Notes: generated from the letters alone by a model not told the origin. A stretch of 64,000 bases of DNA from Thalassotalea mangrovi (GCF_005116735.1 NZ_SWDB01000007.1:1-64000); one strand, 5' to 3'. Numbered from the stretch's first letter, positions 16,354 through 26,388 are shown. A program made the numbers and translations.

Positions 16354-19164
16354 TTACGCTCTCGTTACTGTTTTAATTGCCTTTTGATACCAGAAAGAGG
16401 CAACGAGAATAAATATCCCTATGCCCATAAACAGAATAACTTTTTGCCACAGCAGAGCATTTGCCGCATCGATGAGAGAAAGCTTAGCGATTCCTAAAAA
16501 TATCAGTGTAAAGCTAAACTTTATCGTTTGTGGGGTTCGGGCTTTGAGGAATAAGATTGCAGCGCCGTGCACCGCCATTACCGGAGCAATGAGTAAATCG
16601 GCTCGAAAGCCAGATATTGCCAGCAACACCAGAACATAAGTGATGGCAAATATCGAGTTAAGGGGGACGGTCAAATTACCATGTAAACGGATTCCGATAT
16701 CAGACGTTTCAAATCGTTCGGCGCGTCGGTAAAGGATGCCCGCAACCAGCAGACAAGGTACTGTCGCATATAGAGGGTTCGAGTCAATTAACACCCAGGC
16801 ACAAACTAATAACAGCACATTGATTATCTGCGTTAATGTTTTAATAGTTCTAAGATAGCCGGATTCCTGGCTGAGGTTTAAGCAAACGGTCCAGTATAGG
16901 GATGCCGAAATAATGCCAAACAATAAACTGTCAGCGACAGAGCCTATTAGATTTGGCAGTGCTAACCCCATGGAGATAATCCCAATTATCACCACGAAAT
17001 GATACAGATTCGATGGGTATCTGTTATTGAAATACCAGGCTAAAAGATAAACGCCAGTAATTCCGGTCAGTGCGATGACGCTTAATATCGGATCCACAAT
17101 GCCTATCCCTAAAACTACTGCCAGGCTTGCAAGGAAAATCAGAACCTTCACTTCCTTAACTAAAAAGTCATGCTTAACGTACTTGCTGATTAACAATGCG
17201 GTTAGCGGTGAAAGCCAAATTACTGCAAGAACATCCAGCTCTAAGCGACGAACCGCTGTACCTAACCAACACACTGGGATCAGCATGTAAAACAGAATTC
17301 TGGCATGTTCGGAAAACGCTCTGTAACGACTGTTCGGCTGAAACTTTCGATAAAAGGCTGACCAAAGCCACAATTGTAAAAATGCTGAAATCACCGCGAA
17401 TTTGGCAAACCAGGGCAGATGGGTAAACCTAAAACTTTCGGCGAGTAGCGCTCCCTGATAGGCATAGCTTAAAGAAACAAGAATTAATGCTGCAGCAAAT
17501 AATTCGATCCCACTATGACTGATGCGTTTAGCCCGGAATAAGAGCCCGATTTGCAGTAAAAGGATAATGACTCCTGTCCAATTGCCAATGAGTAAGTGAC
17601 TCGCGCTAATTACTAAAATGGACAACCACACCATTTCAAGCAGCTGTACCGCTGGTTTGACATATTGTCTGGTTGGTGGGTCAAAACTTTCGCTGTAACC
17701 AAGTAAATAACGCCAACCGCTCAGTGCTATAAGCATGACGATGGATATACTCCAGCCATCGATGGTCTGTAGTGCGGGTAGAGGGAAATAAGGCGCCAGG
17801 GCAAAGCCACAAAATAACATTGCGATAGCGGTTAGTGCCTGGCCCTGATTTATGGTCGCAGATAATTGATACCGTTGCCCTAAATACAATAACAACAGAC
17901 CTTCTGCAGCCCAGCCAATTCCCCAATATGCCTGGCTAAATAAACTGATGATAGAGAAGGCTGCCCACGCCGCTGTGAGAAGAATATAAAATGGTGCCAG
18001 CGATCGATACAGTTTGTGGAGCAAAACGCTGGTGCCAAGCGCGATGAGCGTATTGATCAGAAACAGGGTGGTAACCTGCCATGAAGAAATATCGGTTGTT
18101 TGCAGGAAAAGGAGTATGGTTGAGCCAAAAACTGCTGCCAGGAAGATCAGGTTTTTCTGAACGGAACTTTTCTGCTTCAACAGGCTAAGTAACGTATATG
18201 CATAGAACATCAGATAGAAAACACTGATAAACCATCCGGAAATCGATAAGGATTCAGGGCCTATCAACCACTCGATGGAAGCTACGACAAATGCCAGGGT
18301 TAGGTGAGCTAACCATTGTCCGACAATTCGATAAGCCAATATCAAACTGCTGCAGCCTACAAATATCAGGGAAGCGAGATAATAATCAGTATCGATATGG
18401 ATGCTGTCAGATAAGATAGGCATGGTCGCGATGCCTATGATCCCCATTGCCGCGACAATTTTAGTATCAAAAACATAAGCCAGAAAATGACACAACAGGG
18501 CAACCCCGAGATACAAAATCAAAATTGCCAATTGAGGGATTAATTCATAGACACTACCTGAAAAATAAACGGTGCTGTAACCTAAAAGAACCCCCAGTGC
18601 GATGATCGCAGACGCAAACTCATGGTGTATTGTTTTCAGCTTTAATCCGATTCCGATACCTATAACCCCAGCGGCAGCACCCGCCATCAGCAATGATTTG
18701 GCACCTGCGCCCATTTGATCGATAACCAGTTGCATCAGGTAACCAAATCCTGACAGCGTCAGTCCAATGCCGATCACGGTCAGGATAAATATCCCTAACA
18801 ACCCTCGTTGTTGATAAGAGCGATATATGTTTCGAACCGGTGCAAACCAGTCAAACAAAACCGACAATAAACTTCGTAATATGGTGGCCAAAAATGACCA
18901 GGGGGCAGGTTGTGAACAATCGGCTTCCTGAATCGTCGATTGCCCCGATTGTTCTGCGGCACTGTTGTTTCCGGGGGCAGTGTTGACAGGATTGGTGTCT
19001 GCTTGCACCGACAGTTGTTGAGGGCTTGCGGTTTCTGTAACAACGTTCTGATGACCCTTCTCGGTTAAGTCATCAAGGCGCTTCTCGATGCCATCTAATT
19101 GTTGATTCAATTGCTCTCGAATCAACAATAATTCGCATTTAAGTGCCAATATATCGTTGCTCAT
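16354..19164 (-). CDS. DUF2339 large polytopic membrane protein
   Basis: The 936-residue protein begins with a short coiled-coil segment (about residues 5-40, Leu/Glu/Gln-rich) and a low-complexity linker to about 85. More than 20 hydrophobic segments then run to the C-terminus. This overall shape and segments such as WGIGWAAEGLLLLYLG near the middle match the DUF2339 family of predicted bacterial inner-membrane proteins, whose function is unknown. The ATG at 19162-19164 is chosen because AGGAAG lies 7 bases upstream; an in-frame TTG precedes it by one codon. It is convergent with the flavoprotein gene and follows the pirin gene by about 110 bases on the same strand. Confidence 0.85.
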   Translation of the reverse strand: MSNDILALKCELLLIREQLNQQLDGIEKRLDDLTEKGHQNVVTETASPQQLSVQADTNPVNTAPGNNSAAEQSGQSTIQEADCSQPAPWSFLATILRSLLSVLFDWFAPVRNIYRSYQQRGLLGIFILTVIGIGLTLSGFGYLMQLVIDQMGAGAKSLLMAGAAAGVIGIGIGLKLKTIHHEFASAIIALGVLLGYSTVYFSGSVYELIPQLAILILYLGVALLCHFLAYVFDTKIVAAMGIIGIATMPILSDSIHIDTDYYLASLIFVGCSSLILAYRIVGQWLAHLTLAFVVASIEWLIGPESLSISGWFISVFYLMFYAYTLLSLLKQKSSVQKNLIFLAAVFGSTILLFLQTTDISSWQVTTLFLINTLIALGTSVLLHKLYRSLAPFYILLTAAWAAFSIISLFSQAYWGIGWAAEGLLLLYLGQRYQLSATINQGQALTAIAMLFCGFALAPYFPLPALQTIDGWSISIVMLIALSGWRYLLGYSESFDPPTRQYVKPAVQLLEMVWLSILVISASHLLIGNWTGVIILLLQIGLLFRAKRISHSGIELFAAALILVSLSYAYQGALLAESFRFTHLPWFAKFAVISAFLQLWLWSAFYRKFQPNSRYRAFSEHARILFYMLIPVCWLGTAVRRLELDVLAVIWLSPLTALLISKYVKHDFLVKEVKVLIFLASLAVVLGIGIVDPILSVIALTGITGVYLLAWYFNNRYPSNLYHFVVIIGIISMGLALPNLIGSVADSLLFGIISASLYWTVCLNLSQESGYLRTIKTLTQIINVLLLVCAWVLIDSNPLYATVPCLLVAGILYRRAERFETSDIGIRLHGNLTVPLNSIFAITYVLVLLAISGFRADLLIAPVMAVHGAAILFLKARTPQTIKFSFTLIFLGIAKLSLIDAANALLWQKVILFMGIGIFILVASFWYQKAIKTVTRA

Positions 19165-19272
19165 CAATTACTTCCTGTAATTTTATTTTTATGCACCTAG
19201 CTTAAGCGATTTAATTGGTTAATGCCATCGGCTGATATGATCATCTATGTTGTGATTTTATTTTTGTTTTCG

Positions 19273-19950
19273 TTAGCTAGGATAGATCACGATTAGCTGT
19301 GCGTCTTCACTTGCTGTAAATTCGATACCACTTTCGAGGTGAAACAGGGTGCGAAGCTCAACTTTGTCACCGTTAAGCGTGCCTTTCCCTTTGCTTAGAT
19401 ACAGCATCGCATCCCCCCAGTGGTGAATTGACTGGCCCGCTATTAGGTTTGCCACGGCAATCGAGGTTTTGCTGTGGAAACGGTCTGTCTGCGATCTATC
19501 GCCTCCATATACCTGCTGAAGTTTTCCGACTTCTGGTTCAAAAACCTGATAGCCGGCTGGTTCGCCCGGATTATCCGGCAATACCCAAAGCTGAATCATT
19601 TGATTCTCTGAGCTATCCGGGTTTATCTCATTGTGAAAAAAGCCCTTGCCGCCCGCGCGTTGCACTTGCGTGAAACCTGCATCTAATTGCTGCCCGTGCT
19701 CCAGTGATCCTGCATGAGAAATGCGGCCTTCAACCATCACCGAAATGACATCGATCTCCCGATGCGGGTGCATACCAGTCTCGCCATGGGGCAAAAAGTT
19801 GGCATCCGCCAGATAGACAAAATTTCCAATACCGTTAAACGCTTTGGGGTGCTTGTGAAGACCAAAAATTCGCTCATCCGTGACCATACGCTTTTCTTTG
19901 AGTCCGGCAAAGCCGCCTAAAGGCAATTCTGAATAGTGTAAAATTTTCAT
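19273..19950 (-). CDS. Pirin family bicupin protein
   Basis: A 225-residue two-domain cupin. The pirin N-terminal cupin signature is clear: HPHREIDVISVMVEG carries the metal-binding His-x-His-x4-Glu set, and FHNEINP supplies the last ligands. The C-terminal half has a degenerate cupin. E. coli YhhW and YhaK are relatives, and quercetin dioxygenase activity is known for some. The cellular role is unknown here. It precedes the DUF2339 gene on the same strand. Confidence 0.92.
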   Translation of the reverse strand: MKILHYSELPLGGFAGLKEKRMVTDERIFGLHKHPKAFNGIGNFVYLADANFLPHGETGMHPHREIDVISVMVEGRISHAGSLEHGQQLDAGFTQVQRAGGKGFFHNEINPDSSENQMIQLWVLPDNPGEPAGYQVFEPEVGKLQQVYGGDRSQTDRFHSKTSIAVANLIAGQSIHHWGDAMLYLSKGKGTLNGDKVELRTLFHLESGIEFTASEDAQLIVIYPS

Positions 19951-20223
19951 GGTGAATCTTCTTAATTCCTTCTACCAGGATCTGTCGCTTTTTATGTATC
20001 GATATTATCGAAAGTTGCCAAAGGAAATACGAAATTTATTACATCTTAGTTTAACGATGCCAATAGTTTTTGTCAGTGCTGGCGGTAAATGAATATAACT
20101 TTACAGGATACCCATGGTGGGTTGTTAAGTATTATCTATCAGCCATTTACTTAATCCCTTTGCTGTGATTTATTGAGCACAAACATTACATGTCATCCGT
20201 TGATTGAAGTTAGGGGTAGTTAA

Positions 20224-21165
20224 ATGAATGGCGGCAATTTAATTAAGTTGGTTACGGCTAATTTGGGCTGTAATCAAAAAGCACTGGCACAACAGCTTGG
20301 TGTGTCAGGGGCGCAAATCAGTAAGTGGAAATCCGGGGAGTATATTTCAGGAGAAATGGAGAAGCTGTTGGTCTCTTTGTCAGGTATCGGTGATCGGGAC
20401 CCGGATATTGTTGCCTGGACTGGTGGTAACGCCCAGGCAGACCAGTGGGACTCCCTGGTTCGTTTTCTGGCATCGCTATCGCTGGAATATAATGACACTG
20501 GTTACTACATCGAGCCGCTAACCATGGTGGAAGATGACTTTCTGTGTTGGAAAGTCATTCATGCTTTGTTGCAGGCCGGGGTTGAAATGCCCCTTGAGTT
20601 TCCGCCAGAGTTAATCATCGACCATGAAAAATTCCTGCAAAAAGGCGTGCAGTTACCAATAGAATTTACGACCCATCCAATCGTTCAGGTAATTTTTGAC
20701 AGCTTCAAAACGCTGATTCATCTTTACGGGTTTTATTCTGCTTACATTGGCGAGATTATTGAGAGTTGGGAGTTAAATCTGCTGGAAACCGAGGCTTGTA
20801 ATATTGAACCTTGTTTGCTTGAACTCGCCTTCAGTAAAAGTGGCAGGCAATCACCTCTGCTTCCTGACTTTAATGATTTTAAACATAAAACCATTAACGA
20901 GTATCGGCAGTGGCTGGAACTGGTGAAAAAGACCGCATACCAACATAACGTGCCAATGCGGGCAGAGTTATTGAATCTGATTTACGATAATCACGAAAAT
21001 ATTGGTTATGCCGCGAAAGAAGAACATACTGGCGCTAATCGTTATCGTTTGCACCCTGACATTTATATGAATGAGCTTTTGCAGAATCAGCGGACAATTT
21101 TAAAGGTCCTGCCGGTGATCTGTGACAAGCTGGGGATCGAGATGACCGAGCTTGAAAAGGCGTAG
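20224..21165 (+). CDS. HTH (XRE-like) domain protein of unknown function
   Basis: A 313-residue protein. Residues about 5-50 form a Cro/CI-type helix-turn-helix (QKALAQQLGVSGAQISKWKSGE, then a MEKLLVSL helix), so DNA binding is likely. The remaining 260 residues are mainly helical, without a domain I recognise, and carry several Trp/Tyr/His clusters. AGGGGT lies upstream of the ATG. It has no operon partner and is convergent with the coiled-coil gene. It may be a transcription regulator sensing an unknown signal. Confidence 0.7.
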   Translation: MNGGNLIKLVTANLGCNQKALAQQLGVSGAQISKWKSGEYISGEMEKLLVSLSGIGDRDPDIVAWTGGNAQADQWDSLVRFLASLSLEYNDTGYYIEPLTMVEDDFLCWKVIHALLQAGVEMPLEFPPELIIDHEKFLQKGVQLPIEFTTHPIVQVIFDSFKTLIHLYGFYSAYIGEIIESWELNLLETEACNIEPCLLELAFSKSGRQSPLLPDFNDFKHKTINEYRQWLELVKKTAYQHNVPMRAELLNLIYDNHENIGYAAKEEHTGANRYRLHPDIYMNELLQNQRTILKVLPVICDKLGIEMTELEKA

Positions 21166-21174
21166 AGTGAAACT

Positions 21175-21198
21175 CCGGCAGGCCATTTAGCCTGCCGG
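21175..21198. terminator. Hairpin terminator between convergent HTH and coiled-coil genes
   Basis: CCGGCAGGC (21175-21183) and GCCTGCCGG (21190-21198) form a perfect 9-bp stem with a 6-base loop. It is followed by GTTTAT on the plus strand and AGTTTCAC on the minus strand. It probably serves both convergent genes, although T tracts are short. Confidence 0.75.
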
Positions 21199-21213
21199 GT
21201 TTATGCTAGATAT

Positions 21214-23343
21214 TTACTCTACCAATGCGATTTGTTTTTGTGCGTATTCGAATTTCAGGCGATACTCAGTAACCTGATTTTCCAGTGTGGACACTTCTTC
21301 GTGCAACCTGGCTTTTAGTTCGTTGTTCTCATCGCGCAACTGTTTAAGCGTTTCTCGAATCTGAGCATTACTGTCTTCCTGGCGATTTTTAAACTCCGCA
21401 TTTTTCTTCACCAACTCAGCGATTTTCTCTCGTTCATCGGCCAATAGTTGCTTAAGGTTTTGCAGTTGCTCACGCTCTGTAGAGCTATCATTACGTGCAT
21501 CAAGCAACTTACTTTCGAGAACATTTTTGTCCTGATTTAACTGGCCGATTATGGCATCACTATTGACGCGTTGTTTTTCTGAGTCCTGTTGCTGCTTGCT
21601 AAGGTTTGCTTTAAGGGTTCGAATTTCTTCGGTTTTTTCCGTAAGTAAGGCCTCAGTTTCTTTCTTAAGCGAAGCGATAGTATTTTGTTGTTCTGACTTG
21701 GTTTGTTCGAGTTGCGTTTCCTGCTTTTGCTTCACAGCCATTAGCTGTGCATTTACTTTTCGAAACTCAGATTCAAGTTCTGTAATTTTTTCATCTTTGC
21801 GGCTAACTTTGTCTTTTAACGTGTTTGCCTGAACCCAAAGACTTTTCTTTTCCTGCTCATTTTGCTTCAGTGCTAATTCCAGTTGCTCCAATTCGTCCAG
21901 TTTTGACTTGTTACCATTTACCTGGGACTGCAGGGTAGCGATATTCTTTTCATAGCCTTGCTGTAGTTCCATAATTTCTGAACTGCGTTGTTCGAGCTGA
22001 GTGGCAAAGTCGCTTTCCTGTTGTCGTAACAGTTTCTTCAACTCTGCTATTTCGGCTTTCAACTGAGTTTCCCGATCACGGGTTTCCTTGAGTTGTTGCG
22101 CCAGTGCCTGGCCATCCTCTTTACCATTAGCAACTTGCTCATCGAAAGACTTTTGTTGGTTAGCGATGGCGATTTCATGAACCTGCTGCTGTTTTTTCAA
22201 CTCTTTTTCAGTGTTTGCCAGAGCTTTTTGCACGTTAGCAAGATCATTGTTCAACACATCGAGCTGCTTTTTTTGCTGCGCTAATTTATTGCTTTCTTTT
22301 TCCTGTGCCAATTGCGCTTTTTGCAATTCAGTTTCGCTGGCTTTCAGTTTTTTACTCAACTGGTTGATTTCTGACTGTTGCTCTTTGCCGGCCTGCTCAA
22401 CCGCTTTCGCCTGGGCTTTTTCGGCATTTTCAATCAATGTTTTTTGTTGCTTTAACTGGGTCTTTTGACTCGCTAAAGTCTTAGTCAGCGATGTTACCTC
22501 ATCGCTTAACTCTGAATTTTGTGTCTGCAAAGCCTGAAGCTGAGTGTGTAACTCTTTAGCTTCACTGGCTCTGCCAGTATTGTTTTTCTCAAGTGCTGTA
22601 ATTTGTTGCTTGTGCTCGCTCAGCAATTCTTCGAGACGTTGTTCATAGCTGTTTTTTTGCGTGTTCAGATCTGCCTGATACTGCTTAGTTTGTTTCTCGG
22701 CTTGCTGCAGTGCCGTCTTCAATTCGGTCAGCTCTTTATTCAGGGCCTTTTGTTCCGACAGGTTTTTATTTTCCGTACCCTGAAGCGACTTTAATTCAGC
22801 CTGCAGGTTTTTTAATTCAACGCTATGTGCAGATTTTAATTCTTTTAGCTGCGCTGCGGTCTTGTCTAACTGAGTTTGTAGTTTGACATTCTCTTTGCTT
22901 AACGTGTTTTTTTCTTTACTGAGGGGATCGATCTGAGTTTGCAATAGCTCGCGATTTTCCTGAACCAGGCGTAGTTCTTTTTGTAGCTTTTCTTCGTTAC
23001 TGGTCTTTTCCTGGAGTTGTGCCTCTGCTTTTTGGGTACGTTCCTTCAGGGAGTTGTATTTGCCTTCATATTGATCGATTTTGTGTTTGAGTTGCTCGAT
23101 CTCACTGTACTTGAGATTTACCGTATCATGTTTGGAACGGCTAAGTTTTTCGTGGACGGCAGTGAACTTTTCTTCGAGTTCTTTTTTTTGTCGCGCTAAT
23201 GCCTGTTTCTTTTGCTCTTGAGCTTCGCCGTCGAGCTTTTTTCTTAACTGGGAAAATTTATCTTCAAGCTGAATAAATATATCACCGGCGAGTAACTGTA
23301 ACTGTTCTTCGATTTCTTGGTTTAGGGTTGGCTTAGTACTCAT
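21214..23343 (-). CDS. Large cytoplasmic coiled-coil protein
   Basis: A 709-residue protein that is almost entirely heptad-type coiled coil, rich in Gln, Lys, Glu and Leu, from about residue 35 to the end. It has no signal peptide, membrane segment, Walker motif or terminal globular domain, so it is not an SMC/RecN ATPase. The short N-terminal part (TKPTLNQEIEEQLQLLAGDIFIQLEDKF) may be the only conserved docking region. A scaffold or filament-forming role is possible but cannot be shown. Composition bias makes similarity searches unreliable. Confidence 0.75.
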   Translation of the reverse strand: MSTKPTLNQEIEEQLQLLAGDIFIQLEDKFSQLRKKLDGEAQEQKKQALARQKKELEEKFTAVHEKLSRSKHDTVNLKYSEIEQLKHKIDQYEGKYNSLKERTQKAEAQLQEKTSNEEKLQKELRLVQENRELLQTQIDPLSKEKNTLSKENVKLQTQLDKTAAQLKELKSAHSVELKNLQAELKSLQGTENKNLSEQKALNKELTELKTALQQAEKQTKQYQADLNTQKNSYEQRLEELLSEHKQQITALEKNNTGRASEAKELHTQLQALQTQNSELSDEVTSLTKTLASQKTQLKQQKTLIENAEKAQAKAVEQAGKEQQSEINQLSKKLKASETELQKAQLAQEKESNKLAQQKKQLDVLNNDLANVQKALANTEKELKKQQQVHEIAIANQQKSFDEQVANGKEDGQALAQQLKETRDRETQLKAEIAELKKLLRQQESDFATQLEQRSSEIMELQQGYEKNIATLQSQVNGNKSKLDELEQLELALKQNEQEKKSLWVQANTLKDKVSRKDEKITELESEFRKVNAQLMAVKQKQETQLEQTKSEQQNTIASLKKETEALLTEKTEEIRTLKANLSKQQQDSEKQRVNSDAIIGQLNQDKNVLESKLLDARNDSSTEREQLQNLKQLLADEREKIAELVKKNAEFKNRQEDSNAQIRETLKQLRDENNELKARLHEEVSTLENQVTEYRLKFEYAQKQIALVE

Positions 23344-23645
23344 AAACAGGCCTTTATTATTGTTTTCTGTTGAAAACCATTAAGTTATTTAACCATCTTT
23401 ATCGAAAACTGAAAAGGATTTATTCATCATCAACCCTTGCCCAGAGGTAAAATCCAAGCGATACAGATAGTTGTATTGCTTTTTATTTGAGCAGCAGACG
23501 CCAGTAATTTATTTGTGAGAGAAATTGCTAAGTTGCATTTTTAACCACTCGTTTTTCCTGGCAATGGCGTAGTCGGATATAGATGGGAGGTGTATTTTTA
23601 CTGGCGTTATTTTGCCTGTATGAATGAGGTCCATACAGGCACTTG
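23344..23645. other. 302-bp intergenic region with a strong hairpin
   Basis: No gene is seen. The only clear structure is a perfect 10-bp inverted repeat, TGCCTGTATG (23613-23622) and CATACAGGCA (23632-23641), with a 9-base loop. It begins 5 bases beyond the stop codon of the leftward lipoprotein gene and may protect or end its mRNA, although no T tract follows on the minus strand. The rest should contain the promoter of the coiled-coil gene. Confidence 0.5.
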
Positions 23646-24122
23646 CTACCAGTTTGACGGATCAAAGGTTCCTGCTTTGTTAATCGGAATGTCCGGTAAC
23701 AGGTTGGCAAACTCAAGCCGGGCGTTAAATTCATAGTTGACTGCTTGTTGGGGATGCTCGGCGACTTGTTTGATCACCCTCAAGCCATTTAAAAGTGAAG
23801 CTTTCCCTTGTAACGTGATGGTTTGCCGCGAAAAAGGCTGCAAGGGAGGCACCTGGTAACGGTTGCCAGTAAAGAGGGAAGAGTCGTTGATGATAAATTC
23901 GTAGCTGACCTTGGAAAAGTTTAACTCAAAATCGTTAGGGTTAAATACTTCCAGGGTAATTTCGAATTTAGGGCTAAATCCCTTGACCGGTAGCATCTTT
24001 ACAGCAACCACATCGATTTCGGGCTCTTCCATCTTTAAGCCTAACCCCGCACAACCACAAAGCAGAAAACAGGCCATAACCAGCGAGTAATGTAATTGCG
24101 ATAAAGTGTTTTTAAACGTCAA
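23646..24122 (-). CDS. LEA14-like (WHy domain) lipoprotein
   Basis: A 158-residue protein with a signal peptide ending in a lipobox (FLLCGC, lipidated Cys about residue 24). A WHy/LEA type 2 domain follows, with the usual pattern of a beta-sandwich containing FEITLEVFNPNDFELNFSKVSYEF. Family members bind hydrophobic surfaces and are linked to stress protection; the exact role here is unknown. The start is a TTG at 24120-24122 with AAGGAAC about 8 bases upstream; an internal Met (MACFLLCGC) is the alternative. It is likely an outer- or inner-membrane-anchored periplasmic protein. Confidence 0.8.
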   Translation of the reverse strand: MTFKNTLSQLHYSLVMACFLLCGCAGLGLKMEEPEIDVVAVKMLPVKGFSPKFEITLEVFNPNDFELNFSKVSYEFIINDSSLFTGNRYQVPPLQPFSRQTITLQGKASLLNGLRVIKQVAEHPQQAVNYEFNARLEFANLLPDIPINKAGTFDPSNW

Positions 24123-24262
24123 AACCCGTTCCTTTTTGCATTCTGGAGATCACCAGCATGCGACATCGTTAACCTGGACACTATTATGCGAATTACAAAA
24201 TCGGAAAAGCAAGTGTTTAATTTTGTGGTTATCCCGCCGTATTAGTTAAACTGCGACAAAAG

Positions 24263-24994
24263 CTAGGGTTTGAGAAACTCTACTAAGTCGTCGCTACCGC
24301 CAATATGCTTGCCTTCAATATAGATTTGCGGGGTCGTTTCCAGACCGGTAAGCGCCTTTAATGAGGTAATAGTAATATCTTTACCTAACAGGATTTCTTC
24401 ATAGCGATATCCATGTTCTGTCAACAGGGCTTTGGCTTTAATACAGAAAGGGCAACCTGGCTTGGATAAAATGCTGACCGCCTGCGGTTTGGAAGCATCC
24501 GGGTTAATGTATTGCAACATAGTATCGGCATCGGACACCTCAAATGGGTCACCAGGAATATTCGGCTCAATGAACATTTTTTCAATCACGCCGTTTTTAA
24601 CCAACATGGAATAGCGCCAGCTGCGCTTGCCAAAACCCAGATCCTGTTTATCAACCAGCATGCCCATACCTTCGGTAAAGTCGCCGTTGCCATCCGGGAT
24701 TAGGGTAATGTTGTCACATTCCTGATCGGCCCCCCAGGCGTTCATGACAAACGTATCATTAACGGAAACGCAGGCAATTTCATCAACACCATTGTCTTTA
24801 AAAGTATGAGCAAGCTCATTGAAGCGCGGCAGGTGAGTCGACGAGCAGGTTGGTGTGAATGCACCAGGCAGGGAAAATACAACCACAGTTTTATTGGCAA
24901 ATAACTCGTCGCTATTAACCATCTTCCAGTCATTATCAACTCGCATGGGAAAGGTAACACTGGGTACTTTCTGGCCTTCACGATTCTCAAACAT
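24263..24994 (-). CDS. Peroxiredoxin-glutaredoxin fusion (hybrid Prx5/Grx)
   Basis: A 243-residue glutathione-dependent peroxidase. Residues 1-160 are a Prx5 domain with the peroxidatic Cys in PGAFTPTCSSTHLPRF. Residues about 170-243 are a glutaredoxin with the redox motif CPFC and the GSH-binding TTPQIYIEGKHIGGSDDL. The fusion is the known form in Haemophilus and Vibrio and supplies its own Grx reductant. The frame is open 38 codons further upstream, but the ATG at 24992-24994 with GGAGT just before it starts at the conserved domain edge. gorA (5.6-7.0 kb) would regenerate GSH for it. Confidence 0.95.
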   Translation of the reverse strand: MFENREGQKVPSVTFPMRVDNDWKMVNSDELFANKTVVVFSLPGAFTPTCSSTHLPRFNELAHTFKDNGVDEIACVSVNDTFVMNAWGADQECDNITLIPDGNGDFTEGMGMLVDKQDLGFGKRSWRYSMLVKNGVIEKMFIEPNIPGDPFEVSDADTMLQYINPDASKPQAVSILSKPGCPFCIKAKALLTEHGYRYEEILLGKDITITSLKALTGLETTPQIYIEGKHIGGSDDLVEFLKP

Positions 24995-25364
24995 AGCAGA
25001 CTCCGCGAGCTTAGGGGTGTCTTTACAGCATAGATGATACTTCGCCTGTTGGCGCACAGTGCCAGTGGATTCGGGGATAGAAATCCAATAATCGATTTGT
25101 GCAATCAAAATAAAGCTTTTAATTAATAATTAAACTCATTTGCCTGATTCTGAAAAGTGTCTTTATTGATATTTAAATCAATTGGTTATGGGTTTGCTTA
25201 AATGCCTGGTTAATTCTGGGGTAAAACTGGCTTTGCGCTTATCCGGTTGTTCAACTAGGGTTTCTATACCAAAATTCAACGCTCAAATGGTGCTTGTTCT
25301 GCGCTTTACCGTGGAAGGCATGTATTCAGAGTCGTTGTCATAACAGGCAATTGAGGGTGTAGTT
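24995..25364. other. 370-bp divergent promoter region between prx-grx and an outer-membrane protein gene
   Basis: There is no gene. A perfect 17-base palindrome, TTTAATTA-A-TAATTAAA, lies at 25118-25134 and may be a regulator site for the leftward peroxiredoxin gene. No confident OxyR site was identified. The right end carries GAGGGTG, the ribosome site of the OMP gene. Confidence 0.4.
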
Positions 25365-26234
25365 ATGAACTCTGTTGTTTGCAAGGGCGCATTGGCGACA
25401 GCCCTGATGCCGCTGTTAATGATTCCTGCGGTTGTAAGTGCAGGTGAATTCACGATTGAAGTCGGCGGCTTCTACGCTAAAACCGACTCTTCCTTTAACG
25501 CTCGCTCTCGAGTCGATGAACTCCAGGAGCAAATCGATTTGCAATTGGACTTTGAGAAGGATCTGAAACTCGAAGAAGAAGAGCTACTTCCCTACTTCAA
25601 ATTAAATTACGCATTTAATGACAGGCATTATGTCTATTTTGATTATAAACGCCTGCACCGTTCAGCAACCTCCCAGGGCAGCATAGAGCCATTTGAGTTT
25701 GATTATGACGGCGATACATACATCGTCGATGGTAGTGCGGAGTTGACCAGTTCGATGAATGTGGATATTTCCCGCATCGGTTATGGCTATAAGTTTTTTA
25801 ATGGTGAACGCCTTGATTTGGGTATTTCCCTTGGGTTACACGTAATGTATTTTGAGGTCGGCTTTGAAGGGCAAATTGAGGTCTGTGATCAAGGTGATAA
25901 TTCGCTTGGCTGCGCCCAGTCCGATCCCGATAATTCCGTATTTTCCGATGTCACGGCGCCTTTGCCGGATATCGGCTTATCAGCCGATTTTGACTTAACC
26001 GAGCATTGGACAATCAATACCCATGCTCAATATTTTCATATTAAAATCGATAATATCGAAGGCGAGATGATTGATCTCCACGCCGGGTTGAAATATCAGT
26101 TTGTTGAGGACTGGCACCTGAATTTTGGCTGGCGCTATTATGATGTCACCGTTGATGACAATCGAGACAATGGCGGCCTGGATGTGGGATATCAGTTCCA
26201 GGGACCTATGCTGATCCTCGGTGCTACCTTTTAA
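25365..26234 (+). CDS. Outer-membrane beta-barrel protein
   Basis: A 289-residue protein with a Sec signal (cleavage near VVSA|GEF). Alternating hydrophobic/aromatic strands follow (for example HYVYFDYKRLHR, ISRIGYGYKFF, HLNFGWRYYDV), and it ends in LILGATF with a C-terminal Phe, the BAM recognition feature. It is acidic overall and has a loop with two Cys (VCDQGDNSLGCAQ). No specific porin family was recognised. It stands alone, with a terminator 130 bases after the stop. Confidence 0.85.
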   Translation: MNSVVCKGALATALMPLLMIPAVVSAGEFTIEVGGFYAKTDSSFNARSRVDELQEQIDLQLDFEKDLKLEEEELLPYFKLNYAFNDRHYVYFDYKRLHRSATSQGSIEPFEFDYDGDTYIVDGSAELTSSMNVDISRIGYGYKFFNGERLDLGISLGLHVMYFEVGFEGQIEVCDQGDNSLGCAQSDPDNSVFSDVTAPLPDIGLSADFDLTEHWTINTHAQYFHIKIDNIEGEMIDLHAGLKYQFVEDWHLNFGWRYYDVTVDDNRDNGGLDVGYQFQGPMLILGATF

Positions 26235-26363
26235 TTATTGTTTCAGGCCGCATTAAACCTTTGCCTGATTGGTGCTTTGCGGCCCTTGATTCGACCTACA
26301 TCTTAGAATTTAACATTGGATAATTCACCGCCTCCTCCAACCTACCACTACACTTGTGTTAAA

Positions 26364-26388
26364 CCCCTTAATTTTTAGGGGATTTTTT
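26364..26388 (+). terminator. Rho-independent terminator upstream of the cox operon
   Basis: CCCCT (26364-26368) and AGGGG (26377-26381) with an 8-base loop are followed by ATTTTTT. The stem is short but the T tract is good. It separates the outer-membrane protein gene from coxM, whose own promoter must lie in 26389-26473. Confidence 0.65.

Noticed and set aside
21214-23343. Direct-repeat or CRISPR-like DNA in the coiled-coil gene
   Set aside because: The recurrent CAG/TTG/TTT-type triplets come from Gln/Lys/Leu codons of a coiled coil; no regular repeat-spacer pattern.
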